DNA of 64,000 nucleotides from Dysidea avara (taxonomy: Eukaryota; Porifera; Demospongiae; Dictyoceratida; Dysideidae): the NCBI RefSeq assembly GCF_963678975.1, contig NC_089285.1, forward strand, positions 7,550,694 to 7,614,693, given 5' to 3'. The position numbers and the translations under genes were made by a program. Shown here piece after piece: positions 44,326-56,276 of the stretch. Within the stretch, counting starts at the first letter, position 1. Every line of letters starts with the position of its first letter. The notes under the pieces are model-generated. The model did no database searches and was not told the DNA's origin. It worked only from the letters and a program-made list of their open reading frames with translations.

Positions 44326-45785
44326 TAATAGTAATAGTAAAGGCTTTACAGTGCAACACAATGGGGTACAATTAAAGTATTAATTATTAGTTACTTAAGT
44401 TACACTGATGGTCTGCTAGCAACCTGTGCTAGCAGCCAAGTACAAAACAAAGTGTACATTAGTTAGGCCATACCAAATAAATCTTATGTTTCTCGGATTA
44501 TTTTACCCCCAAGGGTGACCCGGCAGATCGAAAAAAAGAATGGCACATGTATATTAAAATACATACATAGATTTATAACAATACTGTGTATTGACTCCCA
44601 GCAGCACATATATAGCTGCAATAAATTATACGATCAGTGTACATCTTAAAATACATGAGTTTTTAAATATCTTTTGCATGTATATATGCCATGTTTGTGC
44701 TGTAAGCTATGTACATAAGTAGCTGCCACACTATACCTGGATCAGCAAAACCTGCCGTGACTAAAAAGCTGAAGAGACAGACTTATACATACCATTGATA
44801 TATCCTTTCTCACTATTAGATATCAATTTATATGTTTAAATTCCATTAACACGTATGTTTAGAATGTCGAATCACTAAAACCAAGTAGCCGCTGTAAGCT
44901 ATATTCCCATTACCTGATTCTTTCTTCTTGAAATTCCGCCGGAGCGACTTTTCTAATCAGTGACCCAAATGTCTCTTCGCAGGAGCACTTCACTATTGTT
45001 CTGTTTTAACGATGACTACACCTCGTTTCAAAACAACACTCAACGATTTGTGAAGCTGTGGTATCAGTTTCATCTGCCATATGAGTTCACGTGAACCGAT
45101 CATGTGATTTTTATATATTTTTTTCAGAAAAGTGAAATCGTTGACCCGCCGCATCCGAGAAACATAAAATTAATTTGTGATGGCCTTAAATATTTATATT
45201 AAAATTAGGGGTAGTAGCAATATTACAACAATTATAGCAAGGGCAGCAGAAGTGATATGTACATGAATTGTTAGGGTTAAAGTGTTCAGCAAAATGGTTC
45301 CAGAGGTGATCGTAAATCAGTGACTTGATAGTGTTGAGTTGTAGATCAATGTTGATTGGGGGGAGAGCATTCCAAAGTCTAGGGAGTCGATTGAAATAAA
45401 AAATTACGAGTTTTATTGTTGTGTGAGTAATTGTGTAACAATTTGTGGGTTGTAGCTGATCTAGTCCTGCTGGTACTAAAAGATATATACATAATTAAAG
45501 ATATTGAAGTGGAGATTTGGCTGCTTCAAAGATTTCACAAAGAAGAGAATATCATAAAAATCAAGCATATACATCAAAGGAAGGGGTTTCAATTTAAGTA
45601 AACAAAATTTGTAATCTGAAGTGTAATCATTTAGAATATATTTTGTGGCTCGCCTTTGTACTCTCTCAAGTATAGTAGTGTCTTTTATTAGATGTGGATT
45701 CCATAATTGTGAACAATAAGTAAGTTGTGAGCAGACAAGTGCTAAATATAGAGATCTTCTAGCTTCCACTGGCCCAGATCCACCA
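44326..45785 (-). mobile_element. 5'-truncated CR1/L2-like LINE, itself interrupted
   Basis: Minus strand. The 5' truncation point is at 45785. The RT C-terminal region at 45769-45476 (ARRSLYLALVCSQLTYCSQL, ERVQRRATKYIL) resembles the same part of the 8.3-12.5 kb LINE. After a frame change it continues through NRLPRLWNALPP-like and CTYHFCCPC blocks to about 45190. The 3' end follows on the far side of the MITE and finishes in a (TAC/TAT)-rich tail (ACTATTACTATTAC) at 44326-44345. It sits in the dispersed repeat; an AATG at both borders may be the target-site duplication. Confidence 0.7.
44466..45185. mobile_element. Harbinger-type MITE
   Basis: The ends begin GGCCATACCAAATAAATCTT at the left and, complemented, GGCCATCACAAATTAATTTT at the right. 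Both continue to ATGTTTCTCGGAT (33 bp, about 4 mismatches). TTA flanks both sides (44463-44465, 45186-45188), the usual 3-bp target of PIF/Harbinger elements. It is 720 bp and non-coding, inserted into the 3' part of the LINE fragment. Confidence 0.75.
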
Positions 45786-46030
45786 AATGTGTGCAGTCAT
45801 GGTCCTAGTGTTCACTATCAGAGTCATTCACACACAGAGTGATTTTGAGGGTGACAACTATCCCACTACAGTCAATAGACTAACACTGTCACATGTGTCA
45901 CTAACATAGTCCTGGGTATCAACTCTTGTAAAGGTCACTGAATTGTGTAATCTTGAGAGTTGATGTCTGGCTAGCTATGCTATTAAGTTGTTGCAAAACA
46001 ATTATTACACATTACACAAACTTCATCATA

Positions 46031-47345
46031 CAGGATAATATTCATGTTTGTGTATGTAGAATACAATGTCTGGCACTGCTCTACAATAACAGATATTTTA
46101 ATCCAAGCAATAAATGATTAGAATTACTCTCACAGTTAACTTTTATATAATATTATTTCCGGTGTATGCATAATATATTTATGTTCTAGGCTTGTAACTC
46201 TTGTACGGTACACATACCCTCTTTGAAAAAGGGTGTATCTGCAAGAAGCGATGGTTGATATCAGTGCACTCCTATCCAACAGAGAAATGGTATCCTTGTA
46301 TTGGGCAATCACAGTCGTCCACAAGATGCGTGTGTCAGGTGTCTCTACTTTACTAGAAGCTCAAGGCGGTGATGTCTGGCACCAGCTGAAAAGCAAACGA
46401 GCAAATCATTCAGCACCCATGCTACAGCTTGCATAAAGCTGTCAAAGTTAAGGAAATACTCTAAAATCTTTACGAAATTGGTTTTAGACTTGACATGCTC
46501 CCAAGGTATCGGGCGTGAAGGATAACAGGAAAGATGATGTTCAGATTCCTCTACTTGCTTGATAACAAATTCTCTCATTGTCGAAAAATTAACTTCTAGC
46601 AAGTGTTTGCCAATCGTTAGCACTTCCATAGATGGGGCTCCTTCTTTCTCTTTCTGCTCCTTCTTATTGCAGTTTCATACCATTGATCATGGATTATTTC
46701 TAATTCTGATGGGTATAAAATCACTGAGCAAAGCAAGAAACAGTTTTTATCATGGCAGACATGGGACGCGATAAAGGTGAGGTATTATGGTTTCAATGGA
46801 TTTTGTAACAATTTTAAACAGGCTGTAGGACCAGGTGTCCTACAGACCTTCAGAACTTGTACTTTAAAGTCATAATAAATAAATAAAATAAAAGTAACTG
46901 ACTTTCTATCAGCTCATTCATCTTATACAATATATCCAGTTCAACTGAACGGCAGTGCAGTGGATACTTTGTTCATTCAAATCAAACATGCTACCTCTGG
47001 CATATACCATATACCAGAAGTTAACATTCTGGTACACTAATAGATATACATTACACAATATTTACAGCATGATTATAATATATTGCAACTGTGCAATTTT
47101 TTTTTGTCAATAACATAAGATTTTAAGTTTTGTCTTGAAGACTCATTTCAGCATCAACTCCTTAGTTCTTTGAGATCCTTTAAAGCATGGCCTGACTTGA
47201 TAGCAGACTATTTGCCATTGTGTGAATGACTCTCCTTAGCATATCCCTATACGGCTATACATGCATAATACCAAGAGTAAATAATTAAATTTACTTTTGA
47301 TAATACAATAGAAGAACCGACGGAACTAACACAAAATGTGATGAT
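46031..47345. other. No recognised gene; unassigned minus-strand frames
   Basis: Minus frames at 46629-46345 and 46324-46136 are open for 94 and 62 codons but match nothing I know. A CTGTAGGACCAGGTGTCCTACAG-like hairpin at about 46821-46843 is followed by an A/T-rich tail (46877-46893), which resembles the 3' end of a retroelement. Confidence 0.3.
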
Positions 47346-47348
47346 TGC

Positions 47349-47480
47349 CTATAAATCTGTAATCAAATCTTGAGTAGTTAGTACTTCCACTTTCTTAGGA
47401 TAGATGACAACCGTCTTCCCTTGCCATTTTAGTTGCTTACCGCCACCATTGGGAACAATTTCGCATCTCAGTGAGACCAT
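47349..47480 (-). CDS. Small 43-residue open frame with ATG
   Basis: Starts MVSLRCEIVPNGGGKQLKWQ, has a strand-rich, charged middle and ends DLITDL before TAG. The codon pattern and composition look coding. No family was recognised. It could be a small gene or the first exon of a spliced one. Confidence 0.3.
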   Translation of the reverse strand: MVSLRCEIVPNGGGKQLKWQGKTVVIYPKKVEVLTTQDLITDL

Positions 47481-48327
47481 GGTAGATGAAACATGGATAG
47501 AAACCAATCATAAAACAGCTCTCATATTAGACCGGCAATAACAGTAATATGTAACAATAAAGATTATTATATGCAATAGCAACCTAGCTACAAACCTGCT
47601 GTTCTACGTGTTCAGCTCCATTGTCATATGGGCTTTAATAACCCTTGAACACTTTTACAAGATACTTGTAACAGAAGAAGGGACTGATCACTGCCTATTG
47701 AGACTAGCATCTAGAGACTGTTCAATATGGAACCAAGAAGACCAGGGTCAATGAATTTACCCTGACAGTAATGGGCACGGGTGCTCCTTGACCAGTGCAT
47801 ACACACTTACACACCATACAGGTTAACACACATACAAACTTATAACCAAACATAAGTGTAACGACACATTACCGTCGACAGCTGTAATACATAGCTCGCT
47901 GTGAGTGCTTGACAAGTTAATGACTAACTTAAAACTCTGTTGTAAAGAATGATAAGACTCATGAGGTATGACTGTGCTAGCATGGCAGTTGAAGGCTTTG
48001 CTTTTGTGTGTGTTGGTGTGTGGTGCACGTTAGCACAAACTGAGTTTCTGTCATAGCACAGACCCTTTCCTCGAGGTCTCTGCATAGCACAATTAGTCAA
48101 TATAGCTAGCTGATTATACATCTGTCAGTATAAATATACTATACATTCATAAATATTGTCATGCTAACAATCATCATCTCTTGCACAGCATAAATGTATC
48201 ATAATTATATAAATGCAAATGAAAAAGCACAAGAAAGAAACCAAGCTTCTAGCCTCCGTGTTTCTGTAAATTGGAGGGGATTTCCGTAAACTATAGCTTG
48301 CGCGGGCGGAAATCAGCAGAAATCAAC
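47481..48327. other. No gene recognised
   Basis: AT-rich spacer. A minus frame at 48121-47924 has no motif. Confidence 0.4.
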
Positions 48328-48450
48328 CTGGATTATAGTTTGTTCATGCTCCTCAATCGTCTCCTCCATCCGCTTCTTGTCCTCCTCATGCGTCTGCTGC
48401 ATTGCTTGCTTGTCCATTTCTGCTTGAAATAGTTGAACATTTCTTAGCCA
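48328..48450 (-). other. Coiled-coil-like exon fragment
   Basis: Reads FQAEMDKQAMQQTHEEDKKR, then MEETIEEHEQTIIQ, ending at a CAG|GTTGAT donor. The Glu/Lys/Gln heptads suggest a coiled coil, as in retroelement Gag-like or multicopy proteins. The identity is unknown. Confidence 0.35.
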
Positions 48451-48908
48451 CAGTACTAGAAATTGGATCAGCGACAGTGAGAGATTTTATCACGTGAACA
48501 TGTAATTATACATTAGTCTCATATTCTATAAATAGTACAGCGGGAGAGTTTGAACATGTCCTTTTGACATCTAGATTTAGCTTCAGTAGATTCTGGACTA
48601 TCTATGATTGCTGAGATTGTTACCCAATGTTGGCCAACACCATCATGTAGTTAAACATTACACTCACATTACAAGTAGCCAGTATAGTAACAACAGATAT
48701 TACTAGACAGATGCAAACAGCATCGTGGGGCGAGCCTGATGACTTTGAAGTATTGATGGCAGTGCAAACTACTATATATAGACCTTACGAGTTGTATGAA
48801 TAGTTCATATTGCTCATGGATTTTACCTGTATCAGTACAAGCTTGATGCTTTTATTGATAAGTCAACTGTAGGATCTTTGTGGGGAGGGCAGTGCATTTC
48901 TAGTTCTT
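48451..48908. other. No gene recognised
   Basis: AT-rich. The phrase around AGATGCAAACAGCATCGTGG at 48711 recurs in altered form near 55980. Confidence 0.35.
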
Positions 48909-49990
48909 TCAATTCTCCTCTGCTCCGCTGTCATCCCTGCTCTTCGCCGTCTCATATACTCCGTCTCTACACCTTCTTCTTTCCGCATCTTCAGGGGTTT
49001 CTCTATCTCTTCTGTCAGTTTTCTCGATGCTCTTATATGGTGCAAAAATGTCTGCTACGTTTGTGCGACTTAACACAGATGACTGCTCGTGTTCTGCCTC
49101 AGCCAGACGTTGTTTATTGTTAGGCAGTACATATCGTATAATGCCCCCAAACCTGCGATACCGCTCCTCAATTGCCTGTGGAGTAAAATCAACTTCCAAA
49201 TTAGGACATCTGTTAGAATAGAAATTACCAACACACTGCAAGTGTCCAACAGGGCATGTAGTGCCGCAAAGCTCCATGTTTCCGAAATTCTTTATATCGT
49301 CGAATATCTGGAGAACATGTTGCAATTGTAGGAATACTACAACCTGCAAAGTAAGGTTCTGTTAAAATGGAGCGAGGTTCAAACAGGTACAGGGAAACCC
49401 AATGGATTGAGGCACTTTAGAATAGACCGCTCTAGTCGATCTGTGATATAAGCACGCTTATGTTGTGGAAAGTAAAAAGTTAATTCATTTTCTTCTTGTC
49501 GTACTATAACTGTCGGTGGCTCAGTTTTACCATAGCAATTGGGTCCCAAATTTCTATTCATAATGGAATAGAGAATGTACCACTGGAACCATGATTTAGA
49601 AACACCAGGATTTCCCAACAGAATGGTCCATAAATGACTCCATAACCGGTCCAAAAGTCGATCATAGAACGAATGAACAAAAATTGTGCGTGAAAGTGAT
49701 GTGCTTACATCCTCAAAATGGTCATTTTCCAGAGTAATAGCGGTGACATTGGCTTCACGGTATTGCTCAGTTGATAGCGGCACTACTTCTGCTGTTGTCA
49801 GATCTGTTAACAGTTGCGCACACGTCTTGGATTCTTTCAATCTATAATAGCTCAAAGATTCATCAAGAAAACTTTCATCTTTGAATACATCTTCAAATGG
49901 AGTGCATCGAAACGTAGTCTGGAATCGGATGCGTGTCACTGGATCAACGCCAACTTTAACACAAAGAATGCTAATAACTTTTAGCAGCCT
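48909..49990 (-). CDS. CRN-RHSP-like P-loop NTPase gene, 5'-partial
   Basis: Exon A (about 49990-49397) is open from an upstream TGA without an ATG. It reads KVGVDPVTRIRFQTTF, a TIFVHSFYDRL segment and the P-loop LLGNPGVSKSWFQ. A possible 45-50-base intron (GTACCT...TTTGCAG) leads to exon B (about 49350-48909), which has EERYRRFGGIIRYVL. Phosphate-binding GNPGxxKSW and the [F/W]GGIxRYVL block are the two hallmarks of the NTPase part of Crinkler/RHS (CRN-RHSP) proteins. These are effector or transposon-linked proteins of oomycetes, fungi, trypanosomes and some animals. The tail after IEKTD is Arg/Glu-rich low complexity. No nuclease domain follows. The exon boundary is inferred. Confidence 0.55.
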
Positions 49991-50780
49991 AAATATTTCA
50001 CTGCCTTTCGACCAACTGGCTCAATAAATGGCAAGTGATTTTAACCGCGGGTTAAAGGTTAACTCGAAGCAGACGGGCGCCCTCTCTGCGGCCCTGTGTT
50101 GTCATCAAATTCAAAGGAAGCAAGTGACATTCTCTAGATTACAGGCACCTATATCCAAGCCACAATCTGTTTGTATCATCTAGGCTTGACAGTTTTTCTG
50201 TATGAATATAATTAAACATTGCACCAGCCAAACCACTATAGCAACATTGTGTGAAATCCAGCTGTCATGATAAACTTGTGTTTTCACAGATAGCAGGCTG
50301 TTATGGCAAATAGTTTTATTATAATAAGTCTATCAAAGTTTATCTTATTTTCTTGTAATGAAGCATATTGCAGAATGATAGTGCATAGGTACAATTTGTA
50401 GGAGGCTTTACCATGGTAGTAGCTATAGACTATTACAGAGATGTTCTAGTATGCACATGCAGTATTATGCGTGTGCAACATAATACCAAGAGTACATAAT
50501 GTAAAGTAGTGATAGAGAGTGTCTAACTGGAACAGGTTCACCAAAATCACTTCCTGGAGTATAGCAAATCAACACCATGCACTGTCTGTTCTGCTGAGAA
50601 CAAAGGCATCGCCTTATTTGACACCTATCAAGCTTATTTGTCACCTATCAAGCTTATTTGTCACCTATCAACAGTTCTTTACAGCCTTACAATGTGTTGA
50701 ATGGGTCAAAGAGGAATTCTGATTTAATAATACCAAGAGTAAATAATAGAAGAGAGAGTATCTAACTGCCATATAGTGCA
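49991..50780. other. Spacer with short tandem repeats
   Basis: A 20-bp unit (CAAGCTTATTTGTCACCTAT) is repeated nearly three times at about 50612-50672. The phrase AATACCAAGAGTAAATAATA appears near 50728, 50483 and 47268. No gene was seen. Confidence 0.5.
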
Positions 50781-51547
50781 TCAAAAATAAGCTGTTAAGT
50801 AGAGAAGCCATCCTGTAGTGCTATCAAAGTAAGTGTTGAAATACACCTGAACACAGTTAACAATCAGCCCTTTTATCAATGCTTTCGCTACTATGTCACC
50901 AGCGACCTTCATCATTTCTTTTGCTGTCTGATCCAATTCGTACTTATCCCTCTTAAATTCGACCACCCCGGTTCCCAGGAAATGTTCAGCTAGATGCATG
51001 GATTCAACATCAATTATTTCAGTAGCACGTGCAAGTCTCCAGCTATCATCAGATACCACTACTCCTGCAGTCACTGTTTTGTCAGATTCCTTGTAATAGT
51101 TTTCTCTAATGACACAAAAGTCTGGTATTGAGGTTCCATATGTGCTATATGAAAACCTATGCGCTTGTGGCAATTGTATAGTACCAACAATAAAATCAGC
51201 ATCTTTTAAAAGATAAGATAAAGCTCTTTCGAAGACTTCATTTCTTGTAGGTTCATAATTAACCACAAAAAATTCCTCTTGGTTTGTTATATCTGAAAAC
51301 CCTGGATGTAAAAAAAAGGCTGCAATATGCTATCCAAAGTGCTATCTTCAATATAGCTGATGTTTTGTGGATTATCTTTAAATTGCATATGCACAATGGG
51401 GACTTGGAAGCTATCTTCACGATCACTTGCTGCAACTGTATTGGCATACACCCTCAGGTAATTGCTCAGCTTATCAGAATGAAATAATCGGTGATAGTGG
51501 AAGCCTTTAATTGGTGTACAGCTTAGACTTGGTTTTGTAAATGACAC
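50781..51547 (-). pseudogene. PD-(D/E)XK-like nuclease part of a CRN-RHSP-like protein, one frameshift
   Basis: The first frame (51547-51287) begins MSFTKPSLSCTPIKGFHYHR. At the T/G-rich run near 51300 the frame moves by one base and continues NQEEFFVVNYEPTRNEVFER. SIPDFCVI and GVVEFKRDK follow, giving the D...ExK spacing expected of a restriction-type nuclease core. A hydrophobic end follows. In CRN-RHSP proteins such a nuclease lies downstream of the NTPase part; here it lies upstream of it. It may therefore be the tail of a separate, neighbouring copy whose N-terminus is lost. No experimental function is implied. Confidence 0.45.
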
Positions 51548-52167
51548 ATCATAATAGTGGCTAACAGGACCTGCATAGATGACAAGTTAACTTCATCCCA
51601 CATCAGGCTCACAGGTATAGGGATATGTACAGTTATAGAAGCTATTTGTAGGGGATTTGCATTCCTCTGGATTTGTTCTTTCATATTTGGTCCACAACAC
51701 AGGACAATAGTTGGTTACACTTTCATGCAGGTTTCTATCGTAATTGTTGAAACAATAGTTTGTAATTAATAACCCAACAATGCCTAATTTTAAAGCAGCC
51801 TGTTATAAAAAATCATCTACAGTCCACATGGAATTGGTCATTGAATTTGGCAATAGGAAAAGTGCAACAGTAGTCAAAGCTACAAATGAAAAAATTCCCC
51901 TCACTAAAGCAGTGCAATGGCTATTAAATTCTGTATAGACTGAGGCAATAATGTGTGGATATGTTATAGTTTTGTGGATATGTACAATATATATATATGT
52001 ATATACAGAGATGATTTTTTTTTTTACTTCAGTGAGTTGCTGGTGTGCCTGTTGGTCGCTAATCCAAAATTTAAGACTTTGGGGGCATTTCTTCGGTGAC
52101 ATATTAAAGTTTTTAAACTATCACATTTTCAATATAATTGCTAGGATTTTATGATTTTTACACTCAC
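51548..52167. other. No gene recognised
   Basis: AT-rich. A minus frame near 52102 starts MSPKKCPQSLKFWISDQQ and is open into an A-run; it may be an exon following the one at 52168. Confidence 0.3.
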
Positions 52168-52346
52168 CACTAATGTTTGTTGCACAGTGCGAGAATGGTA
52201 CTTGGTAGGAGTGACTTGTGGTAAAAGTCTAAAGCACCAATCTTCAAGTTCCTTCTTGGGTTTGAAACATTTGTGACACCATCTGACTGAAATGCAACTC
52301 AATTTGGAGAAGCCATCGAAATGAATTTGAGTATTTTCAGTAGTCT
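52168..52346 (-). other. Cys/His-containing exon of an unknown gene
   Basis: Between an acceptor (GGTAG) and a donor (GTG|GTGAGTG) the frame reads FDGFSKLSCISVRWCHKCFK, then PKKELEDWCFRLLPQVTPTK. CxxxxxCHKC is a possible zinc-binding knuckle. No family was recognised; composition and splice signals favour coding. Confidence 0.35.
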
Positions 52347-53000
52347 ACCTGTCTTGTTTGGTAACAGGGCACAAGATGTGGGTTCCACCCGGCATCTAAA
52401 TTATCCACCTCCAGATTTATTATCTTTCTCTCACCATTTCAAAGTTATAGGCATAAGATTATGACTCCCTGTATTCACAGGCTTTAGTCTTCCCACAGGT
52501 CCCTAGTGGGACATAGCAAATATAGATAACCTAAACCCACAATCACTAAAATTCGAGAACTACAATGGCAATGACTTTGGGTTTTGTATTTCAGAATGTG
52601 AAATCCACCCTAAAGCATAACTCTTAGAATTGCATACTCACCGTGATGTATGTAATGGAGACATGCCACTCAAAGTAGCTAGGAATCTTTCTAATGCTTG
52701 CATACGTAATGTGGTTTTTAGCATTTGAGTTATTTTACAATTAAATTTATAGAGCACATAAATGACAGCAACATTAATGTCTGAGTCTGAGATGCAGTAA
52801 GTGGATCTACTGCAACACTCACATGTGTGACGTCATGGTGAAGCAGACAGTGGTGACCACCTAAATGGAGGTAAGATTTGACTTTACACACCATTACAAC
52901 AGGAAAATTTTAACCTTCTTAACTGAATCCTTGGTCCAGGAACTGCATAACAAGTAGTGACTCTGTGGACATCTACACTGTACGGCAGTAGATATATACC
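52347..53000. other. No gene recognised
   Basis: Mixed spacer with no motif on either strand. It contains GTGACGTCATGG near 52827. Confidence 0.35.
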
Positions 53001-53570
53001 ACAATAACGCTAAGGAGTAAAGTTAACAAACACACACACATACTCTCACACACACACAAAAGCACGCACATGTCCCCAACCCCAGAATCCCCACAACCCA
53101 GCCAAGGGATGCTGAATAACCTAACCAGCTGAAATTTAGGCCAAACAATAGTACCCTACAAGGAGGTGGAAAGGCTAAGACAATAGCAGAGGCCTGTGTC
53201 TGAGGACCTGGCCCAAATGTCACAATGCAACACCTTCTCCTCACTGCAAAAGAGTATAAATGGATGTATAATGTAAGCCCTCCACATTGATGTACAAGAT
53301 CAATGTAAGAGGACCCCCTGACCCAGCCTGGTCTCCACCACACAGCACAGGACAAGGGGGCTGTCATGAGCCACATCACAGTGGGGATGTGCCCGGGCTC
53401 ACCACATAACACGCACACAAAAATGCATTACACACACACAACATACACAAAGCGAAGCCTTCAGCTACCATGCTATGCGGCCTACCGCAGAGATCCATTC
53501 CCTTCATTGGCCTCATATGCATCCAAGGTAGGAAGCACAAAGCCCCATTGCTGAAAGAGGTACTATACAC
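53001..53570. repeat. GC-richer block bounded by CA microsatellites
   Basis: Clearly richer in G+C than the surroundings, with ACACAC runs at both edges (53031-53065 and 53410-53450). Open frames on both strands are products of composition. It has the look of an inserted repeat, but no terminal repeat was found. Confidence 0.35.
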
Positions 53571-53598
53571 CAAAGAGTGTGTGATGTAGCTGTAAAGT

Positions 53599-53760
53599 GG
53601 TGAAGTGCCATGAAGTGTGTATGATGTTGCAGTGAAATGGTGTGAAGTGTATTAGTGAAGTGATGTTGTGGTGAAGTGCCATGAAGTGTGTATGATGTTG
53701 CAGTGAAATGGTGTGAAGTGTATTAGTGAAGTGATGTTGTGGTGAAGTGTATTCAGTATG
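53599..53760. repeat. 71-bp tandem repeat, about 2.2 copies
   Basis: GGTGAAGTGCCATGAAGTGT begins at 53599 and 53670, and a truncated third copy starts at 53741. All are built of AGTG-rich phrases. Confidence 0.8.
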
Positions 53761-53966
53761 TGTAAGGTAAATACTTAGCTATATTCATGAGATCTTTGGT
53801 TAGAAACCATGCTAAAGTTATGCCTTATAAAGGAAAACTCAATTAAATTCCCATGGCTTCAGTCATCACACCATGCATATGGTGGGCAATGCACTCCAGA
53901 TAGTTAAAAGTGGGCAAGCACTCCTATGGTGTGCAGCCAAAATAGTGTGCCATGCCCACTTCAGTT

Positions 53967-54570
53967 TTAACGGTGTACAAGTGGTGAGCATGCTAAATTA
54001 GCTTTTCCACACTTGCAGCTTATACAGTCTCCTTTACAACAACATTTGATCAGTTCACTACATGCTCTTGATACTGCAGGAATTGTAACCCAAACTGCTG
54101 CCATGACTGTGTAGATGAAACCTTGGTCCAAGCAGAACCTTGTGGGGATTAAGTCATCTGCTGTACCTGAGTGCTGGTTGTCCATATGCCAGTGGTACAT
54201 TACCGGTTGTGAGTGCTGTAGAAGTGCATTTTGGGTAGGTGGTATCCTGTCCATACTTTGGCTCTTTGCGGCAAAACAGATCTCTTCTTGCCTCATTTAC
54301 AGAACTAAGTGGACTTGTCTTGTCATACAGGATTACTGTAAACCATTCAATTTTCTGAAATAAATAGAATCAAATTCAAAAGGGTGAGAAGCCAGGTATT
54401 AGAATGTCTCAGTGACATCTTCATATACTAGCCAAGTCTGCCATGCTAACTTCTTACCATTGCCACTAAATGTTGAAGTGATATCACAGCTAGTCAGTGC
54501 ATGAAATACAGGTAGTGCTCGTGACCTTGGTTCTCCAATGGTGGTGCAAGATGTTGCATTGGATAATAGC
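53967..54570 (-). pseudogene. Multicopy protein with FHALTSCD block and cysteine-rich tail, frameshifted
   Basis: The frame from 54570 reads EPRSRALPVFHALTSCDITS, then GNGKKLAWQTW. This is the ALPxFHAxTxCDxxSxFxGxGKKxAW block of a widespread uncharacterised cnidarian/sponge family. A second frame contains VILYDKTSPLSSVNEAR. A third (54296-53967) has DRIPPTQNALLQHSQ and the terminal CCCKGDCISCKCGKANLACS cysteine knot, similar to CXC-type tails. Two changes of frame and a stop separate the parts. The function is unknown. Confidence 0.55.
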
Positions 54571-56230
54571 ATATCAACTCATCGTAATGTTGTTATTATA
54601 GATATATTACATGTATTGCTTAACAATGATGCAGTGCATGGCTGCTGAAGGAGGTTGAGTTCAATCTGCATGTTATGTGTATCATACATAGGACATTTCT
54701 CTAGTTGTTCATAACAGGAATATATATATGTAATAGTTGTACCACAGGCACGAGTGCTTTTCCTGATATATACGTACTTAAACAAAAATAATGTTACTCT
54801 GAATTAGACTTTTGTCATTTCTTCTTCAATTGCCTTGTGATGTTTGTTAAATGGTTTCAGAACCAACTGAGGAAACGGCTATTCCCTGTTGTAACTGAGT
54901 ACCTTCAACTAAGATCATCAACAAATTAATTTCTTTTGTACTTTAGAGTTGCTGCCTCCTCCTCATCAAGATCAGATTTCTTTTTTATCAGCTTTGTTCA
55001 CATTTCTTATTCTTTCAATCATCTTCTCCACCCAAGATAGCTGCAAAAGTTACACAAACTGTTGTATAGCTACATATATAGCCATCTCCAATGTCATCCT
55101 TCATAAATGGGGGATTTAAGATCAAGTCTCTCTCTACCTGCTCGCATTACCCTGTATAGTGTTGTAATTGTTAAACAAAAACTGTAGTTTTGTAGCAGCT
55201 TAAAAATTTTGTTAACAATAACAAAACAATAACTAATAATAATATTTTAATCCAGCGCAACAATTAATAACAATAACAAGAATTCTAAAATCTTTGTAAC
55301 ATTAGGAAAATTTTTGCACTGGCAAACAAAACTCTTTTGTGTACTCAGCAACATCTTTCTTACATGAAATCTTCCACGATGGTCTTAGTTTCACACAGAT
55401 TACCTTCATGGCGTGGCAACTCCATTTTCTTGTGCAATGTAATGTGGCTTTATATGCATGCGCATTTATTTGAACCAGCAATGGGGAAGATGGCTTCTAC
55501 AATAAAGGACTGTATCTTCCACAGGATTTAATCGCTACTTCCGCCAATGGTACAGTGGTGTTCCTTGGTGCCTGTGACTTACCTCAGCTAATTGTGAAAG
55601 TGTACCTACAATATTTTCAATCGCTGCCATATGCGTGAATGATTATTTTGGGGAAATCAACCTGTTGAACACGTAAATTTCGTGGTACAAAGCTCCTTTT
55701 AAGGCCCCCCTTCATTACTACACAAAGAAATTACACATGAATCGAATCGCCTTTCATAGAGGAATCTGATAAACCAAACTTCATGTCTGTCAACCAGAGT
55801 ACACGAAAGTTATGGTGCCTTGTTTAGAAGACGGTGTTATTTTATACGAAATGGGCATAACCTATTCGGAAATCCAGAATATCTTACACAAGTTTTAATA
55901 TATGCCAGCCCATATGTTTCATTACTATTATGTAGTGTGCTTTAGTTATTCAAAATTTAGCTTATTAACAACTACTAGATAGATGCAAATGGCATCATGG
56001 GTGAGCCTGAGTAGCTATATAGCAAATATTATGTGTTGTGTTGTATATTTAAGTGTTTTTCTTTCGTGTAATTGCATGATGTGAATGAAATTAATTGAGA
56101 TAGATATCATCAAGGTTTCATACATAAACTGAGCAGAGTATCCTACTCTCACATACCCCCGTAGAAGGACGTAACTTGCGGTTAAGTATCCCATAATATT
56201 TATGATCTTTATTAATTATGATCTGGTATT
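54571..56230. other. No gene recognised
   Basis: Long AT-rich region. Neither strand gives a recognisable family. The AGATGCAAATGGCATCATGG phrase at 55980 is a relic of the repeat also seen near 48711. Confidence 0.4.
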
Positions 56231-56276
56231 CTGTTACTAATAAGTCAAAAGTGCATTGTTAGAAATTCATATATCC

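Larger units (their letters stand above)
44262..46030. repeat. Dispersed repeat, second copy, interrupted by a LINE
   Basis: The left part (44262-44325) and right part (45786-46030) together match 32127-32425. The join in the intact copy falls at AATAATG/TGTGCAG. About 1.46 kb has been inserted there. Confidence 0.8.

Noticed and set aside
53023..53418. 131-residue minus frame ending in Val/Cys runs
   Set aside because: It is a product of the CA microsatellite and the G+C-rich block; there is no domain pattern.
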